Of a DNA stretch of 64,000 nt, positions 25,467-34,880 are shown in pieces. The notes under the pieces were generated by a model. It worked only from the letters and a program-made list of their open reading frames with translations, made no database searches and had not been told where the DNA came from. This DNA comes from Polyangiaceae bacterium (GTDB taxonomy: Bacteria > Myxococcota_A > Polyangia > Polyangiales > Polyangiaceae). The DNA lies in NCBI GenBank assembly GCA_015075635.1, contig JABTUA010000001.1, positions 558,001-622,000 of the forward strand, read 5' to 3'. Position numbers and translations under genes: made by a program. Each line of letters opens with the position of its first letter. Within the stretch, counting starts at the first letter, position 1.

Positions 25467-28400
25467 CCGACGCCGAGGAGCAGCCCGAATCCGAGCGCCT
25501 GCTCGACGCGCTCGCGCTGCCGGAAGGTCGCAAGGTGCTGAGCGCCCGCGAGGTGGCAGAGCTCGCCCGCGCCAGCCGAAACCTCCACGTCGTCGGCGCC
25601 GAGGGCTCGGCCCCCGCGCTGGTCTCCCGCGCGCTCGCGCTCGCCGGGGCGCGCGTGTTGTACGTCGCGCCGGACGTGGACGGAGCGCGGCGCGCGCTCG
25701 CCGACCTCGGCTTCCTGGCCCGCGCCATGCCCTTCGACCCGGCGCGCGTCGCACAGGGCGAGGCCGCGCTGGCGATCCTGCCCGCGGAGTCCACGCCCTG
25801 GGCGGACGTCCGCCCCGACCGGCGGGCGCAGATGGCGCGGACCAGCGCGCTGTTCCACGTCGCCGAAGGGCTGCCTTGGCGCTTCCTGGTCACCACCGCC
25901 GCGGGGCTCGTGCGTCGCTTCGTGCCCCCCGCGCCGCTCAGGGACGCCGCGGTCGAGCTCGTCGCGGAGGACGAGATCGACGTCGGAAAAGTCTCCGAGA
26001 AGCTCGCGGCCGCCGGCTACCTGCGCGCTCCGGTCGTGGAAGATCCCGGGAGCTTCGCCGTGCGCGGCGGCGTGCTCGACGTCTGGCCTCCGAGCGCGGA
26101 GCTGCCGGTGCGAGCCGAGCTGTACGGGGACATGATCCTGTCGCTCAAGTCCTTCGACCCGGAGTCGCAGCGCACGAGCGAGACGATCGCGCGAGTCTGG
26201 CTGCCGCCGGCGCGCGAGGCCATCACCACGCCGGCTGCCTCCGAGCGGGCGCGCGCCATCCTGCGCTCGCTGTGCGACGCGGTGGACTGGCCCTCGACCA
26301 AGGCCCGCGCGCTGGAGGAGGACGTCGCCACGGCCCGCAGCCTGTTCGGCCTCGACGGATTTCTGCCGGCGTTTCACCAGCTGGTCCCGCTCTGGTCCTA
26401 CCTTCCGCCGGAGACGGTGCTGGTGGTCGAGGATCCGGCCCGCGTGGTGGCCGGGGTGCGCGAGGAGCTCGCCCACGCCGACGCCGCGCTCGCTCACAAG
26501 AGCGGGCAGCCCTGCTTCGGGTCGGCCGACCTGTACGTGGACGAGGCAGGGCTCGGCGCGGCGCTCGCCGAGCGCCCGCTGGTCGCGCTGCACCGCACTG
26601 CGGTGGCTTCCAGCGGCGCCGGTCACACCGCGCTCGACGACCTCGAGCTCGCTCCCATGGACGCGCCGAGCCTGGCCATCCGGGATCACGCAGATCTGGG
26701 GCGCGCCGTCGGCCGTGCGCGCTCGGAGCGGGGCAAGGGCGCCGCCCTCGACCCCCTGCTCCGCCGCATCGGCGCCTGGCACGAGGCCGGGCTCGACGTG
26801 GCCATCACCGCGCGCACCGCCACGCAGGCCGAGCGCATCGCCACGCTGCTCGGCCACCGCGGCCTCCGCGTCGCCGACACCGAGTCCCGGGCGCCGCACG
26901 GCACGGTGCGCATCGTCACCGGCGAGCTGGCGCGCGGAGCCATCGTGCCCGCCGAGCGCTTCGTGCTGGTCACCGAGGAGGAGATCTTCGGCCAGCGCGC
27001 GCACCGCCGGCAGGAGCGCAGCAAGAGCGCACAGGCGTTCCTGGAGGATCTGCGGGCGCTGGAGGCCGGCGACTACGTCGTGCACGTCGATCACGGCATC
27101 GGCCGCTACCTGGGGCTCGAGAAGAAGACGCTGAACGGCGTGAGCGTCGAGCTGCTGGTGGTCGAGTACCTGGGCGGCGACAAGCTGTTCCTGCCGGTCC
27201 ACCGCCTGAGCCAGATCCAGAAGTACTCCGGCGGCGAAGGCGCTCCCCGGGTGGACAAGCTGGGGGGCTCGAGCTTTGCGAAGACCAAGGCACGCGTCGA
27301 GAAGCGCGTGCGCCAGATGGCCGACGAGCTGCTCCGGCTCTACGCCGAGCGCGCCGCGCTGACCAAGGAGCCCATCGAGCCGCGCGACGACGAATACGCC
27401 GCCTTCGAGGCGACCTTCCCCTACGAGGAGACTCGCGATCAGGCCGCGGCCATCGAGGAGGTCAACCGCGACCTGGAGAAGCCCGCGGTGATGGATCGGC
27501 TGGTCTGCGGCGACGTGGGCTTCGGCAAGACGGAGGTCGCGCTCCGCGCGGCGTTCCGCGTGGCGATGTCGGGGCGGCAGGTCGCGCTGCTCTGCCCCAC
27601 GACGGTGCTCGCGCAGCAGCACTACCTGACCTTCGCGGGGCGCCTCGCCGGGTATCCCATCCAGGTACGACCGCTGAGCCGCTTCGAGTCCAAGAAGGAG
27701 TCGCAGGACACGCTGAAGGGCCTCAAGGACGGCAGCGTGGACGTGCTGGTCGGTACGCACCGCGTTCTGAGCAAGGACGTCCACTTCAAGAACCTGGGGC
27801 TCTTGATCGTGGACGAAGAGCAGCGCTTCGGCGTCACGCACAAAGAGCGCATCAAGCAGCTCCGCGCGTCGGTGGACGTGCTCACGCTCTCGGCGACGCC
27901 CATCCCGCGCACGCTCCAGATGGCGGTGGGCGGCATGCGGGACATGTCCCTGATCACGACGCCGCCCATGGACCGGCGCTCCATCCGCACCATCACCTCG
28001 CGCTACGACGAGCAGATCATCAGCGAGGCCATCGAGCGCGAGCTGTCGCGCGGCGGGCAGGTCTTCTACGTGTACAACCGCGTCGAGGGCATCTACGAGC
28101 GCGCCGCCCGCGTGCAGGAGCTGGTGCCTGGCGCGAAGGTCGCCGTGGGTCACGGGCAGATGAGCGAAGCGGCGCTGGAGCAGACCATGCTCGACTTCGT
28201 CGAGGGCCGCTTCGACGTGCTGGTCTCCACCGCCATCATCGAGAGCGGGCTCGACATCCCGCGCGCGAACACCATCATCGTCGATCGCGCCGACATGTTC
28301 GGGCTCTCGCAGCTCTACCAGCTGCGCGGAAGGGTCGGGCGCAGCACGGAGCGCGCCTACTGCTACCTACTCGTGCCGCCGCCGAGCCAGCTCAGCGACG

Positions 28401-29062
28401 AGGCCCGGAGCCGCATCGAGGCGCTGGAACGCCACACCGAGCTCGGGGCGGGCTTTCAGATCGCGACCCTCGACATGGAGCTGCGCGGCGCGGGAGATCT
28501 GCTCGGCGCCGAGCAGAGCGGCTTCGTCGCCAGCGTCGGCTTCGACCTGTTCTGCCAGATGCTCCAGGAGGCATCTCACGAGCTCCGGGGAGAGACCGTG
28601 ATCCACGGGGTGGATCCGGATCTCTCCTTCGACGTGGACGCGCTCTTGCCCGAGGACTACGTGGCCGAAATCGGCGTGCGGCTCAGCTTGTACAAGCGCC
28701 TCTCGAGCGCGAGCGACGAGCACGAGGTGCAGGACATCGCGACCGAGATGGAAGATCGCTTCGGGCCTCCGCCCGTCGAGGCCAGGGCCCTGGTCGAGCT
28801 GATGCGGCTGAAGACCGAGCTGCGGCGCTTGATGGTGCTGGGTTGCGAGGCCAGCGCGAAGAGCGTGTCGCTGCACCTGCGCGACGACACGCCGCTCGAC
28901 CCGATGAAGATCGGCGAGCTGGTGGGCAAGAAGAAGAGCCCCTGGCGCATCTCGCCAGACGGGCGGCTCGCGCGCAGAGTGGTGGAAGGCGAGAGCTTCC
29001 CGAACGGCATCGCGCTGGCGGACAAGGCGCTCGAGGAGCTGGCGGAGTGCGGAAAGAGCTAG
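25463..29062 (+). CDS. mfd: Transcription-repair coupling factor
   Basis: An ATP-driven DNA translocase of 1199 residues that removes RNA polymerase stalled at lesions and recruits UvrA. I chose the GTG at 25463 because it overlaps the previous stop. Domains: UvrB-like N-terminus (about 20-400), CarD-like RNA-polymerase interaction domain (about 535-590, GDYVVHVDHGIGRYLGLEKK), RecG-like helicase core with Walker A GDVGFGKTEVALRAAF (about 682-697) and DEEQRFGV (about 783), then the TRCF C-terminal domain (about 1040-1150). Length fits the family. Confidence 0.95.
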   Translation: MTDAEEQPESERLLDALALPEGRKVLSAREVAELARASRNLHVVGAEGSAPALVSRALALAGARVLYVAPDVDGARRALADLGFLARAMPFDPARVAQGEAALAILPAESTPWADVRPDRRAQMARTSALFHVAEGLPWRFLVTTAAGLVRRFVPPAPLRDAAVELVAEDEIDVGKVSEKLAAAGYLRAPVVEDPGSFAVRGGVLDVWPPSAELPVRAELYGDMILSLKSFDPESQRTSETIARVWLPPAREAITTPAASERARAILRSLCDAVDWPSTKARALEEDVATARSLFGLDGFLPAFHQLVPLWSYLPPETVLVVEDPARVVAGVREELAHADAALAHKSGQPCFGSADLYVDEAGLGAALAERPLVALHRTAVASSGAGHTALDDLELAPMDAPSLAIRDHADLGRAVGRARSERGKGAALDPLLRRIGAWHEAGLDVAITARTATQAERIATLLGHRGLRVADTESRAPHGTVRIVTGELARGAIVPAERFVLVTEEEIFGQRAHRRQERSKSAQAFLEDLRALEAGDYVVHVDHGIGRYLGLEKKTLNGVSVELLVVEYLGGDKLFLPVHRLSQIQKYSGGEGAPRVDKLGGSSFAKTKARVEKRVRQMADELLRLYAERAALTKEPIEPRDDEYAAFEATFPYEETRDQAAAIEEVNRDLEKPAVMDRLVCGDVGFGKTEVALRAAFRVAMSGRQVALLCPTTVLAQQHYLTFAGRLAGYPIQVRPLSRFESKKESQDTLKGLKDGSVDVLVGTHRVLSKDVHFKNLGLLIVDEEQRFGVTHKERIKQLRASVDVLTLSATPIPRTLQMAVGGMRDMSLITTPPMDRRSIRTITSRYDEQIISEAIERELSRGGQVFYVYNRVEGIYERAARVQELVPGAKVAVGHGQMSEAALEQTMLDFVEGRFDVLVSTAIIESGLDIPRANTIIVDRADMFGLSQLYQLRGRVGRSTERAYCYLLVPPPSQLSDEARSRIEALERHTELGAGFQIATLDMELRGAGDLLGAEQSGFVASVGFDLFCQMLQEASHELRGETVIHGVDPDLSFDVDALLPEDYVAEIGVRLSLYKRLSSASDEHEVQDIATEMEDRFGPPPVEARALVELMRLKTELRRLMVLGCEASAKSVSLHLRDDTPLDPMKIGELVGKKKSPWRISPDGRLARRVVEGESFPNGIALADKALEELAECGKS

Positions 29063-29065
29063 CGC

Positions 29066-29989
29066 TCAGAAGCGACCCACCGCGCCGAGCCCGGTCGGCC
29101 CGAGGTAGAGCGCGGCGCGCTCGCGGCCCCGACCCCAGTCCACCACGAAAAGGCCCAGGGCCGCGGTGCCGGCGGCCGTGAGCGCGGTCGCGCCGAGCAA
29201 GAGGTTGGTGCGCAGCTCCTTGTCGTGCCCCGCCGCCACGCGCGCGTCGGCCTGTCGCTGGCTCAGGCCCGGCAGATCGCGCTCGTAGTCGTCGAACGCG
29301 CGCTGCGTATCCAGCGCGCTCCACACGGTCACGCCGCCGACCACCGCGGTGACGCCCGCTCCCACGTAGAACCAGAGCGGGCTCGGTCCCGGTGGCGGAG
29401 GAGGCGGCGGCCGGGGTGGCGGTGGCTTGCGCGGCGGAACGACGACCTCCTTGGGACGGTGGACCGCGAGCCGCAGGCGCTCGCCGGCCTCGAGGCGCAG
29501 GGTCTTGTCCAGCAGCGTCTTGCCGTCCAAGACCACGCGCACATGGTGCTCCCCCGGATCCACGCGCGCAACGCCTTCGACCGGCTGCTCGTCGACGAAC
29601 GCCTGGGCGCCCGGAGCCGCGTCGATCTCCAGCGTGGCCACGTTGCGCTCGGCCTGCGCCTTCTCGTTCTGGACCTCGGGCAGGAGGTCCTTCGGCGTCT
29701 CCGGATCCGCCAGCACCCGCTCGAAGTGCCCGAGCGCGCTCACGTAGCGCCGGAGCTTCGACTGGGCGAGGGCCCAGTTGAACAGCACGACCGGATGGGG
29801 CCGGAGCTTCTGCGCCGCCTCGAAGTGCGCCGCGGCGTCCGCCCAGCGCTGAGTCCGGTAGGCCTCGATGCCCGCCTCGAACTCGAGGCGCCCGCAGGTC
29901 TCGGCACCTTGGTCGCACTCCTGGGCTCGGAGCGGCGTCGCCGCGGCGGCGAGGGCCAGAGACAGGAGCAGGCTTCGCCAGACGCGCAT
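29066..29989 (-). CDS. Secreted TPR/PEGA-like membrane protein
   Basis: 307 residues. A signal peptide ends at about TPLRAQ. A TPR-like region (about 35-110, FEAGIEAYRTQRWADAAAHFE) is followed by a PEGA-like beta module (about 115-180, APGAQAFVDEQPVEG and DPGEHHVRVVLDG), a Pro-rich linker with RPPPPPPPGP, and two C-terminal hydrophobic segments (about 205-225 and 265-285). This design is common beside Ser/Thr kinases in myxobacteria. It is encoded 25 bases downstream of the kinase gene on the same strand and was likely expressed with it. Confidence 0.75.
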   Translation of the reverse strand: MRVWRSLLLSLALAAAATPLRAQECDQGAETCGRLEFEAGIEAYRTQRWADAAAHFEAAQKLRPHPVVLFNWALAQSKLRRYVSALGHFERVLADPETPKDLLPEVQNEKAQAERNVATLEIDAAPGAQAFVDEQPVEGVARVDPGEHHVRVVLDGKTLLDKTLRLEAGERLRLAVHRPKEVVVPPRKPPPPRPPPPPPPGPSPLWFYVGAGVTAVVGGVTVWSALDTQRAFDDYERDLPGLSQRQADARVAAGHDKELRTNLLLGATALTAAGTAALGLFVVDWGRGRERAALYLGPTGLGAVGRF

Positions 29990-30014
29990 CGACGCCAGAG
30001 GTTACTGCGCCGTC

Positions 30015-31568
30015 TCACTTCTTGCCAAAGGGGTACTTGGTGACGAGAGGGTCGCCCTTCTTCGTGGCGGGCCCGGTCTTGGCGCCGCCCTTCTTCACCG
30101 GCTTGTCCGCGCTCGGCGCCGGCAGAGGCTCCGGGATCCTCGAGAGCGGCACGACGACGCCGCGCTCGCGGTCGGGCACCACGGAGAGCTTGGCCGGCTC
30201 GAAGCCTTCCGCCCTCACCTCGATTTCCACCGCCGTCTCACTCCGAGGCACGCTCGCGCGCCGAGGCCTGCCCTCCGCCAACACACCCGCGACGCGAATC
30301 GTCGCCTCGACGTCGGGCTGGGTCGTCACCTCGACGCTCACCTCTGCGGGCAGCGGCGCCGCGGAGGGCGCCGGCCCGGGCGTGGGCCTCGGCTCCGACT
30401 TGAGCGCGAGGCCCGCGAGCCCGACCGTGAGCACCGCGCCGCCGGCGGCCAGCGCGTACGCCCAGAGGCGCGGCTTCTGCGGTTCGGGCCGCAGCGAAAC
30501 CACGCCGCTCGCGCGCTCGTTCGCGCCGAGCACGTCGCGACCCGTGACCTCTTCGGTGGAGGCCTGGCGCAGCGCCTCGATGGCTTTCTGCTGCTCCTCG
30601 CGCTCGCTCTCGAAGAGCCGGGTCACGGAACCCGCGAGCAGCGCCTGCGGGTCGTCCGTGTCACGGGAGCGCACGAACGCGTCGAGATCCCGCGCCAGCT
30701 CGCCGGCGTTTTGGTAGCGCTTGTCAGGCTCGCTCTCCAGCGCCCGCGACAAGATCTTGCCGAGCTCTTCGGGGAATCCCTCGACGCGCGCGCAGGGGTC
30801 CGGAATCTCCTCGAACAGGAGCTTGTGCAAGGTCTCCGACTCGTCGATCCCGGCGAACAAACGCGCGCCGACCGCGGCCTCGTACAGCGTCGCGCCGAGC
30901 GCGAACAGATCGGCGCGGTGGTCGAACTCCTTGCCCAGCACCTGCTCCGGCGCCATGTAGCTGAACTTGCCCTTCACGCGCCCGAGCGTGGTCTGCGCGA
31001 TGCGTCCGGCAGCGCGAGCGATGCCGAAGTCGATCAGCTTGACCTCGCCGCGGTAGGTCACGAACACGTTCTGCGGGCTCACGTCGCGGTGCACGAGCCC
31101 GAGGGAGTTCCCCTGATCGTCCTCGAGCTGGTGGGCGTAGCCGAGACCGTCGGCGATGCGCGCACCGAGCCAGGCGACGGCCTCCGGCGCCAGGCGTTCG
31201 TTGCGACGCCCGAGTGCGCTCGTCAGCTTCGAGAGCGGCTGTCCGTGCAGGTACTCCATCGCCAGGAACAGCGTGTCGCCCTCACGACCCAGCTCGTGCA
31301 CCTGCACGATGTTCGGGTGCGCGACGCGCACCAAGAGGTTCGCCTCGTCCAGGAACTGACTGATGAACTCCTTTTCCTCGGACAGGTGGTCGTGCACGAC
31401 CTTGATGGCGACGAAGCGCTCGAAGCTCATCGGTCCGGTCAGGCGCCCGAGGTAGACGGCAGCGCTTCCGCCGACGCCGATGCGGGAGCCGACCTGATAG
31501 CGACCGAGCCGGCTCCCCGCCAGCCGGCGGCGAGACTCGAAGCTCGGTGCTGCTGCTGTGGCGGCCAC
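30015..31568 (-). CDS. Membrane Ser/Thr protein kinase (Hanks type) with PEGA-like C-terminus
   Basis: 517 residues. The kinase domain (about 24-290) has the Gly loop IGVGGSAAVYLG, catalytic K56 (VAIKVV), HRDVSPQN (160-167), DFG (180-182) and APE (206-208). A membrane segment (about 369-388, YALAAGGAVLTVGLAGLAL) leads to an extracytoplasmic region with PEGA-like repeats (VEVTTQPDVEATIRVAGV, VEIEVRAEGFEPAKLSV). The gene starts 3 bases after the FHA gene; FHA domains bind phospho-threonine, so the FHA protein is a likely substrate or adaptor. Confidence 0.92.
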   Translation of the reverse strand: MAATAAAPSFESRRRLAGSRLGRYQVGSRIGVGGSAAVYLGRLTGPMSFERFVAIKVVHDHLSEEKEFISQFLDEANLLVRVAHPNIVQVHELGREGDTLFLAMEYLHGQPLSKLTSALGRRNERLAPEAVAWLGARIADGLGYAHQLEDDQGNSLGLVHRDVSPQNVFVTYRGEVKLIDFGIARAAGRIAQTTLGRVKGKFSYMAPEQVLGKEFDHRADLFALGATLYEAAVGARLFAGIDESETLHKLLFEEIPDPCARVEGFPEELGKILSRALESEPDKRYQNAGELARDLDAFVRSRDTDDPQALLAGSVTRLFESEREEQQKAIEALRQASTEEVTGRDVLGANERASGVVSLRPEPQKPRLWAYALAAGGAVLTVGLAGLALKSEPRPTPGPAPSAAPLPAEVSVEVTTQPDVEATIRVAGVLAEGRPRRASVPRSETAVEIEVRAEGFEPAKLSVVPDRERGVVVPLSRIPEPLPAPSADKPVKKGGAKTGPATKKGDPLVTKYPFGKK

Positions 31569-31571
31569 GGT

Positions 31572-32537
31572 TCACCTGGTCGGCATCTTCAGGATGCGCT
31601 CGACGAGCGTCCACTCTTCGCGCGAGAGGTTGTCGGCAGCGTCGCGCAACGCGGCCTTGAAGCGGAGGAGCAGCTGGCGATCGAGCTCCGGCAAGCGCAG
31701 AAGCAAGAGCTCGAGGATGCCCACCGCGCGCTCCGGCAGCGGCCGGCGCGCCATGGAGTGCAGCTCGATGGCGAGGTTCGCCCAGGTCGCGTCGTGGGTG
31801 ACTTCGCTCAGCTTGAGACCGTAGACGCCGACCGTGTCGAGCACGTCACGGGGAACCACCCGGCCCTGCTTGGCCTTGGCGAGCACGCCCTTCAGGTGAT
31901 CGCCGAGCAAGCGCGCCGCGGCGTCGTGGCGCCCCATGGCGATCATGCGATCTGCCATGCGCGCCATGGTCAAGAGGCCGTCCGCCTTCTCGGTGCGCTG
32001 GGTGGTGTCGCCCCCCTCCGAGGGGTACACCGAGGGCTCCGGCGCTCGCACCATGGGAACCGTCACCTGGGCCGGGACCTCCGGCTGGGTCGGCTGCTGG
32101 CGTGTGACGACCGCCGCCAGCTGCACCGACGGCTGGGCCTTGGGCGTAGGCTGACTGACCCGCGGGGACGGTGGCTCGAGTGTCTCGATCCCGTCGTCCA
32201 CGGCCCGCACCACGAGCTCCTGGGTGCCCACGATGATCCGGTCGCCGTCGTGCAGCGGAGTGGGCCCGGAGATGGGGACTTCGTTGACGATCACGCCGTT
32301 GGTGCTGCCCAGATCCTCGACGAAGAGCGCGACCTTGGAGACCAACAGCCGGGCGTGATGCCGCGAAACCAGCATGTCCTCTACGATGACCTGGCAGCTC
32401 CGACTGCGCCCCAGCAGGAGCTCACCCCGCGAGAGGGCGAGCTCGTTTCCTCCCATCAGCAACGCGAAGCGACGCCCCGTGCTCGGGACGCCCCCACTGA
32501 GCTCCGCGCGCGGCCAAGTGACCGGCGTGTTCCGCAC
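31572..32537 (-). CDS. FHA-domain protein with uncharacterised helical C-terminal domain
   Basis: 321 residues from a GTG at 32537, chosen because a promoter-like box sits six bases upstream; an ATG at 32585 is an alternative. The FHA domain (about 20-100) has LLLGRSRSCQVIVEDMLVSR, RHHARL and DLGSTNGVIVN, the phospho-threonine binding pattern. After a Pro/Gln-rich linker, a helical domain (about 185-320, MARMADRMIAMGRHDAAARL) resembles the C-terminus of the second FHA protein encoded at 33420. It heads the operon with the kinase. Confidence 0.85.
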   Translation of the reverse strand: MRNTPVTWPRAELSGGVPSTGRRFALLMGGNELALSRGELLLGRSRSCQVIVEDMLVSRHHARLLVSKVALFVEDLGSTNGVIVNEVPISGPTPLHDGDRIIVGTQELVVRAVDDGIETLEPPSPRVSQPTPKAQPSVQLAAVVTRQQPTQPEVPAQVTVPMVRAPEPSVYPSEGGDTTQRTEKADGLLTMARMADRMIAMGRHDAAARLLGDHLKGVLAKAKQGRVVPRDVLDTVGVYGLKLSEVTHDATWANLAIELHSMARRPLPERAVGILELLLLRLPELDRQLLLRFKAALRDAADNLSREEWTLVERILKMPTR

Positions 32538-32572
32538 GCAGCTACTATAGGGGGAAAGCCTCGAAGGGTCGA
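32538..32572 (-). promoter_or_regulatory. Sigma-70-like promoter, leaderless, for the FHA-kinase operon
   Basis: On the minus strand TCGACC (32572-32567), a 17-base spacer, TATAGT (32549-32544, five of six consensus matches), six bases, then GTG at 32537. Together with the neighbouring plus-strand box it forms a divergent pair of promoters in under 60 bases. Confidence 0.5.
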
Positions 32573-32582
32573 CTCGCTGTGG

Positions 32583-32594
32583 CATACTCGCGCG
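32583..32594 (+). promoter_or_regulatory. -10-like box directly before a start codon
   Basis: CATACT at 32583-32588, six bases, then GTG at 32595. Divergent from the FHA-kinase promoter. Confidence 0.4.
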
Positions 32595-33401
32595 GTGGGT
32601 CGCGTCCTTCTGTTCAGCATCGGGCTGGCGTGCGCGGCGTGTAGCTTGTTCCCGGACACGGCCCCCCGCTTGGAGGACGACTCGGGGGCGGGGGGCGTTG
32701 CAGGAACCACACCCGGGGGTGGAACCGGGGGAACGGCCGGGATCGGCGCCACGAGCGGAGGTGGCAGCAGTGGCAGCGGCGGCAGCGCCGGAGACGCGGG
32801 CGACGCCGGCGACGCGGCGGGGTGCGGGGGACAGCAAGCGCTCACGCTGGACGCTGCTCGCGACACCTACATTGGCAGCAGTCCGCCCACGGCCAACCAT
32901 GGCAGCAAGTCGATCCTGGAGGTCCTCACCTTCACCCAGAGCTCGGGGCAACGCGCGCTGGTGGGGTTCGAGCTGAGCAAGGGGACGCTGCCGGCCGGCG
33001 CGAAGCTCGAGAAGGCGACGCTCTCTCTGCGCGTGCTGCTGAACGAAGGTGCAACCCAAGACCTCGGCGCGCACCGCTTGCAGAAGAGCTGGACGGAGGA
33101 CGGCGCGACCTGGGCGAAGTACGACGGATCATCCAACTGGCTGAAGAACGGCGGCGACTTCTTGCCACCCTCGAGCCAGGTCGCGGTCGGACCGAACGTC
33201 AAGGTCGGCGACACGCTCGGCTGGGACGTCACCGCGGACGTGGCGGGTGTGCTCGACGGCTCCCTCGGCAACGAAGGCTGGCTGGTCAAGCCACTCGTCG
33301 ATGACCCGCTCGATGGCGAGAAGCTCCACTTCGCGAGCCGCGAAGGCACGGACCCGGTCGCACGGCCGAAGCTCGAGCTGGTCTATGTCATCTGCCCGTG
33401 A
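32595..33401 (+). CDS. DNRLRE-domain lipoprotein
   Basis: 268 residues from GTG. The lipobox is LACAAC, followed by a Gly/Thr/Ser/Ala linker to about residue 75. The folded part (about 80-268) is a DNRLRE/CBM96-like beta sandwich: DAARDTYIGSSPPTANHG at its start, then ALVGFELSKG, and a late TDPVARPKLELVY. Such domains are found in secreted proteins and are thought to bind carbohydrate or serve as surface modules. Likely displayed on the outer surface. Confidence 0.8.
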   Translation: MGRVLLFSIGLACAACSLFPDTAPRLEDDSGAGGVAGTTPGGGTGGTAGIGATSGGGSSGSGGSAGDAGDAGDAAGCGGQQALTLDAARDTYIGSSPPTANHGSKSILEVLTFTQSSGQRALVGFELSKGTLPAGAKLEKATLSLRVLLNEGATQDLGAHRLQKSWTEDGATWAKYDGSSNWLKNGGDFLPPSSQVAVGPNVKVGDTLGWDVTADVAGVLDGSLGNEGWLVKPLVDDPLDGEKLHFASREGTDPVARPKLELVYVICP

Positions 33402-33407
33402 GGGCGC

Positions 33408-33419
33408 TAGATTGGGCTC
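33408..33419 (+). promoter_or_regulatory. -10-like box directly before a start codon
   Basis: TAGATT at 33408-33413, six bases, then GTG at 33420. A weak -35 (ATGTCA at 33385-33390, four of six matches) lies 17 bases upstream. Confidence 0.4.
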
Positions 33420-34235
33420 GTGCCTGGGGTGATGCCGTACCGGCTCAAGGTTCCCACCGGCTGGCTGCCGCTGGCGCCCGGGGGCTACGAGATCGGGCGC
33501 AGCGCGCACTGTCAGGTCATCCTCGACGGCGCCAAGGTCTCGCGCCTGCACGCGCGCATCGTCGTCGACTCGACGGGGGTCAGCGTCGAGGATCTCGGCA
33601 GCTCGAACGGCGTGTTCGTGAACGGCCGGCGCGTGGTGCGCGGGCGCCAAGCCATCATGCCGGGCGATCGCCTCTTGGTCGGGGACGTCGAGCTCGAGCT
33701 GTCGTTGGGAGAGGTACCGGACAGCCTACCGCCCGATCACCGCCCCTCCGGGCGACCGACGCTGGTGGACTCACTGCCGGCGCCGGGGGAGAGCCGCAAC
33801 GTCGCCACGTCCAAGGCCCACGCGCTCGAGCTGCTCGGCAGCGTCGCCGAGCGCGCCATTGGCACCGGCGACGCCAAACGCGCGGAGCTCATCCTCGGCG
33901 GAAGGCTGCGCGAGGTGCTGGCAGCTGCGGCCGCTGGCGGCTGCGACGCCCTGTCGCGAGAGCTGGCGATGAGGCAAGCGCTCCTCCTGGCGCGCACCCT
34001 GCCCTCCGCTGCTTGGGTGGACTACTCGATCGACCTCTTGAGCTCGACGCGCAGTCTGCCCTCCGACACCGAGCTGTCCGCGCTGGAGTCCGCGGCCCAG
34101 AAGGTCAGCGGCGCGGACGCGCGCAAGCTCCAGGACTACACGACGTTGGTGCGAGCGATGCCCAGCTCGCTGGAGAAGGTGCGCTCGCTTCAGCGCCTGG
34201 AGGCCGTGCTGGCGACCGTGTGCGGACGCCAGTAG
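33420..34235 (+). CDS. FHA-domain protein, paralogue of the 31572 gene
   Basis: 271 residues from GTG; the in-frame ATG at 33432 is possible. FHA domain (about 10-95): YEIGRSAHCQVILDGAKVSR, LHARI and DLGSSNGVFVN. The C-terminal half (about 135-271, HALELLGSVAERAIGTGDAK and onward) aligns by eye with that of the other FHA protein, with shared helical spacing (GDAKRAELILGGRLREVLAA against GRHDAAARLLGDHLKGVLAK). It probably reads phosphorylation by the nearby kinase. Confidence 0.85.
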   Translation: MPGVMPYRLKVPTGWLPLAPGGYEIGRSAHCQVILDGAKVSRLHARIVVDSTGVSVEDLGSSNGVFVNGRRVVRGRQAIMPGDRLLVGDVELELSLGEVPDSLPPDHRPSGRPTLVDSLPAPGESRNVATSKAHALELLGSVAERAIGTGDAKRAELILGGRLREVLAAAAAGGCDALSRELAMRQALLLARTLPSAAWVDYSIDLLSSTRSLPSDTELSALESAAQKVSGADARKLQDYTTLVRAMPSSLEKVRSLQRLEAVLATVCGRQ

Positions 34236-34239
34236 CGCC

Positions 34240-34845
34240 TCAGGCGTCAGCCTCGGCGGCGTCGAACAGCTGCGCCTGCGCCGGCGCCGACAGCGCGGGA
34301 TCGAAGCAGCGGCGGCAGCGCGCCTCGTAGGACTCGGTGCCGCCCACGACCACCGTGGCGTCACGCCGCACCAGGCGCTGGGAGCGATCCGCGGGGTTCC
34401 CGCAGAGCATGCAGATTGCCAGGTTCTTGGTCACGTACTCCGCCACCGCCATCAGGTGCGGCATGGGCTCGAAGGGGCGTCCCAGGTAGTCCTGGTCCAG
34501 ACCCGCGACCACGACGCGCTTGCCCTCGTTCGCCAGCCGCTCGGCCACGCCGACCACCGGCGGGCCGAAGAACTGCGCCTCGTCGATGCCGATCACGTCC
34601 GCGTCGGCGGCGTGCTCCAGGATCTCGTGGGCGTCGTCCACCGCCACCGCCGTCAGCTCCTGCTTGGAGTGACTGACCACGCTGTCTGGGGCGTAACGCG
34701 CGTCGATGCGCGGCTTGAAGATCTTGACGCGCTGCTTGGCATACGTGGCGCGGTTCAGGCGGCGGATCAGCTCCTCGGTCTTGCCGCTGAACATGCAGCC
34801 GGTGATGACCTCGATCCAACCGGTGTCGTGCGGGACGTGATGCAT
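34240..34845 (-). CDS. tdk: Thymidine kinase (type II)
   Basis: 201 residues. Walker A is GCMFSGKT (16-23), the DEAQFF segment is the Walker B/lid region, and a zinc site is formed by CMLCG and CRRC in the C-terminal part. It phosphorylates thymidine to dTMP in the salvage pathway. The length is usual for the family. The stop lies 4 bases from the convergent FHA gene. Confidence 0.94.
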   Translation of the reverse strand: MHHVPHDTGWIEVITGCMFSGKTEELIRRLNRATYAKQRVKIFKPRIDARYAPDSVVSHSKQELTAVAVDDAHEILEHAADADVIGIDEAQFFGPPVVGVAERLANEGKRVVVAGLDQDYLGRPFEPMPHLMAVAEYVTKNLAICMLCGNPADRSQRLVRRDATVVVGGTESYEARCRRCFDPALSAPAQAQLFDAAEADA

Positions 34846-34880
34846 CGCGGCTCTCCGTCAAACCCTGCCGCGGGGCGACG

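Noticed and set aside
25423-29181. A 1252-residue open frame on the plus strand
   Set aside because: It is the +1 frame of mfd, Arg/Gly/Ala-rich and without domain motifs.
29868-32594. Long upstream extension of the DNRLRE lipoprotein frame
   Set aside because: It is antisense to the kinase and FHA genes; the real start is the GTG at 32595 with a proper signal peptide.
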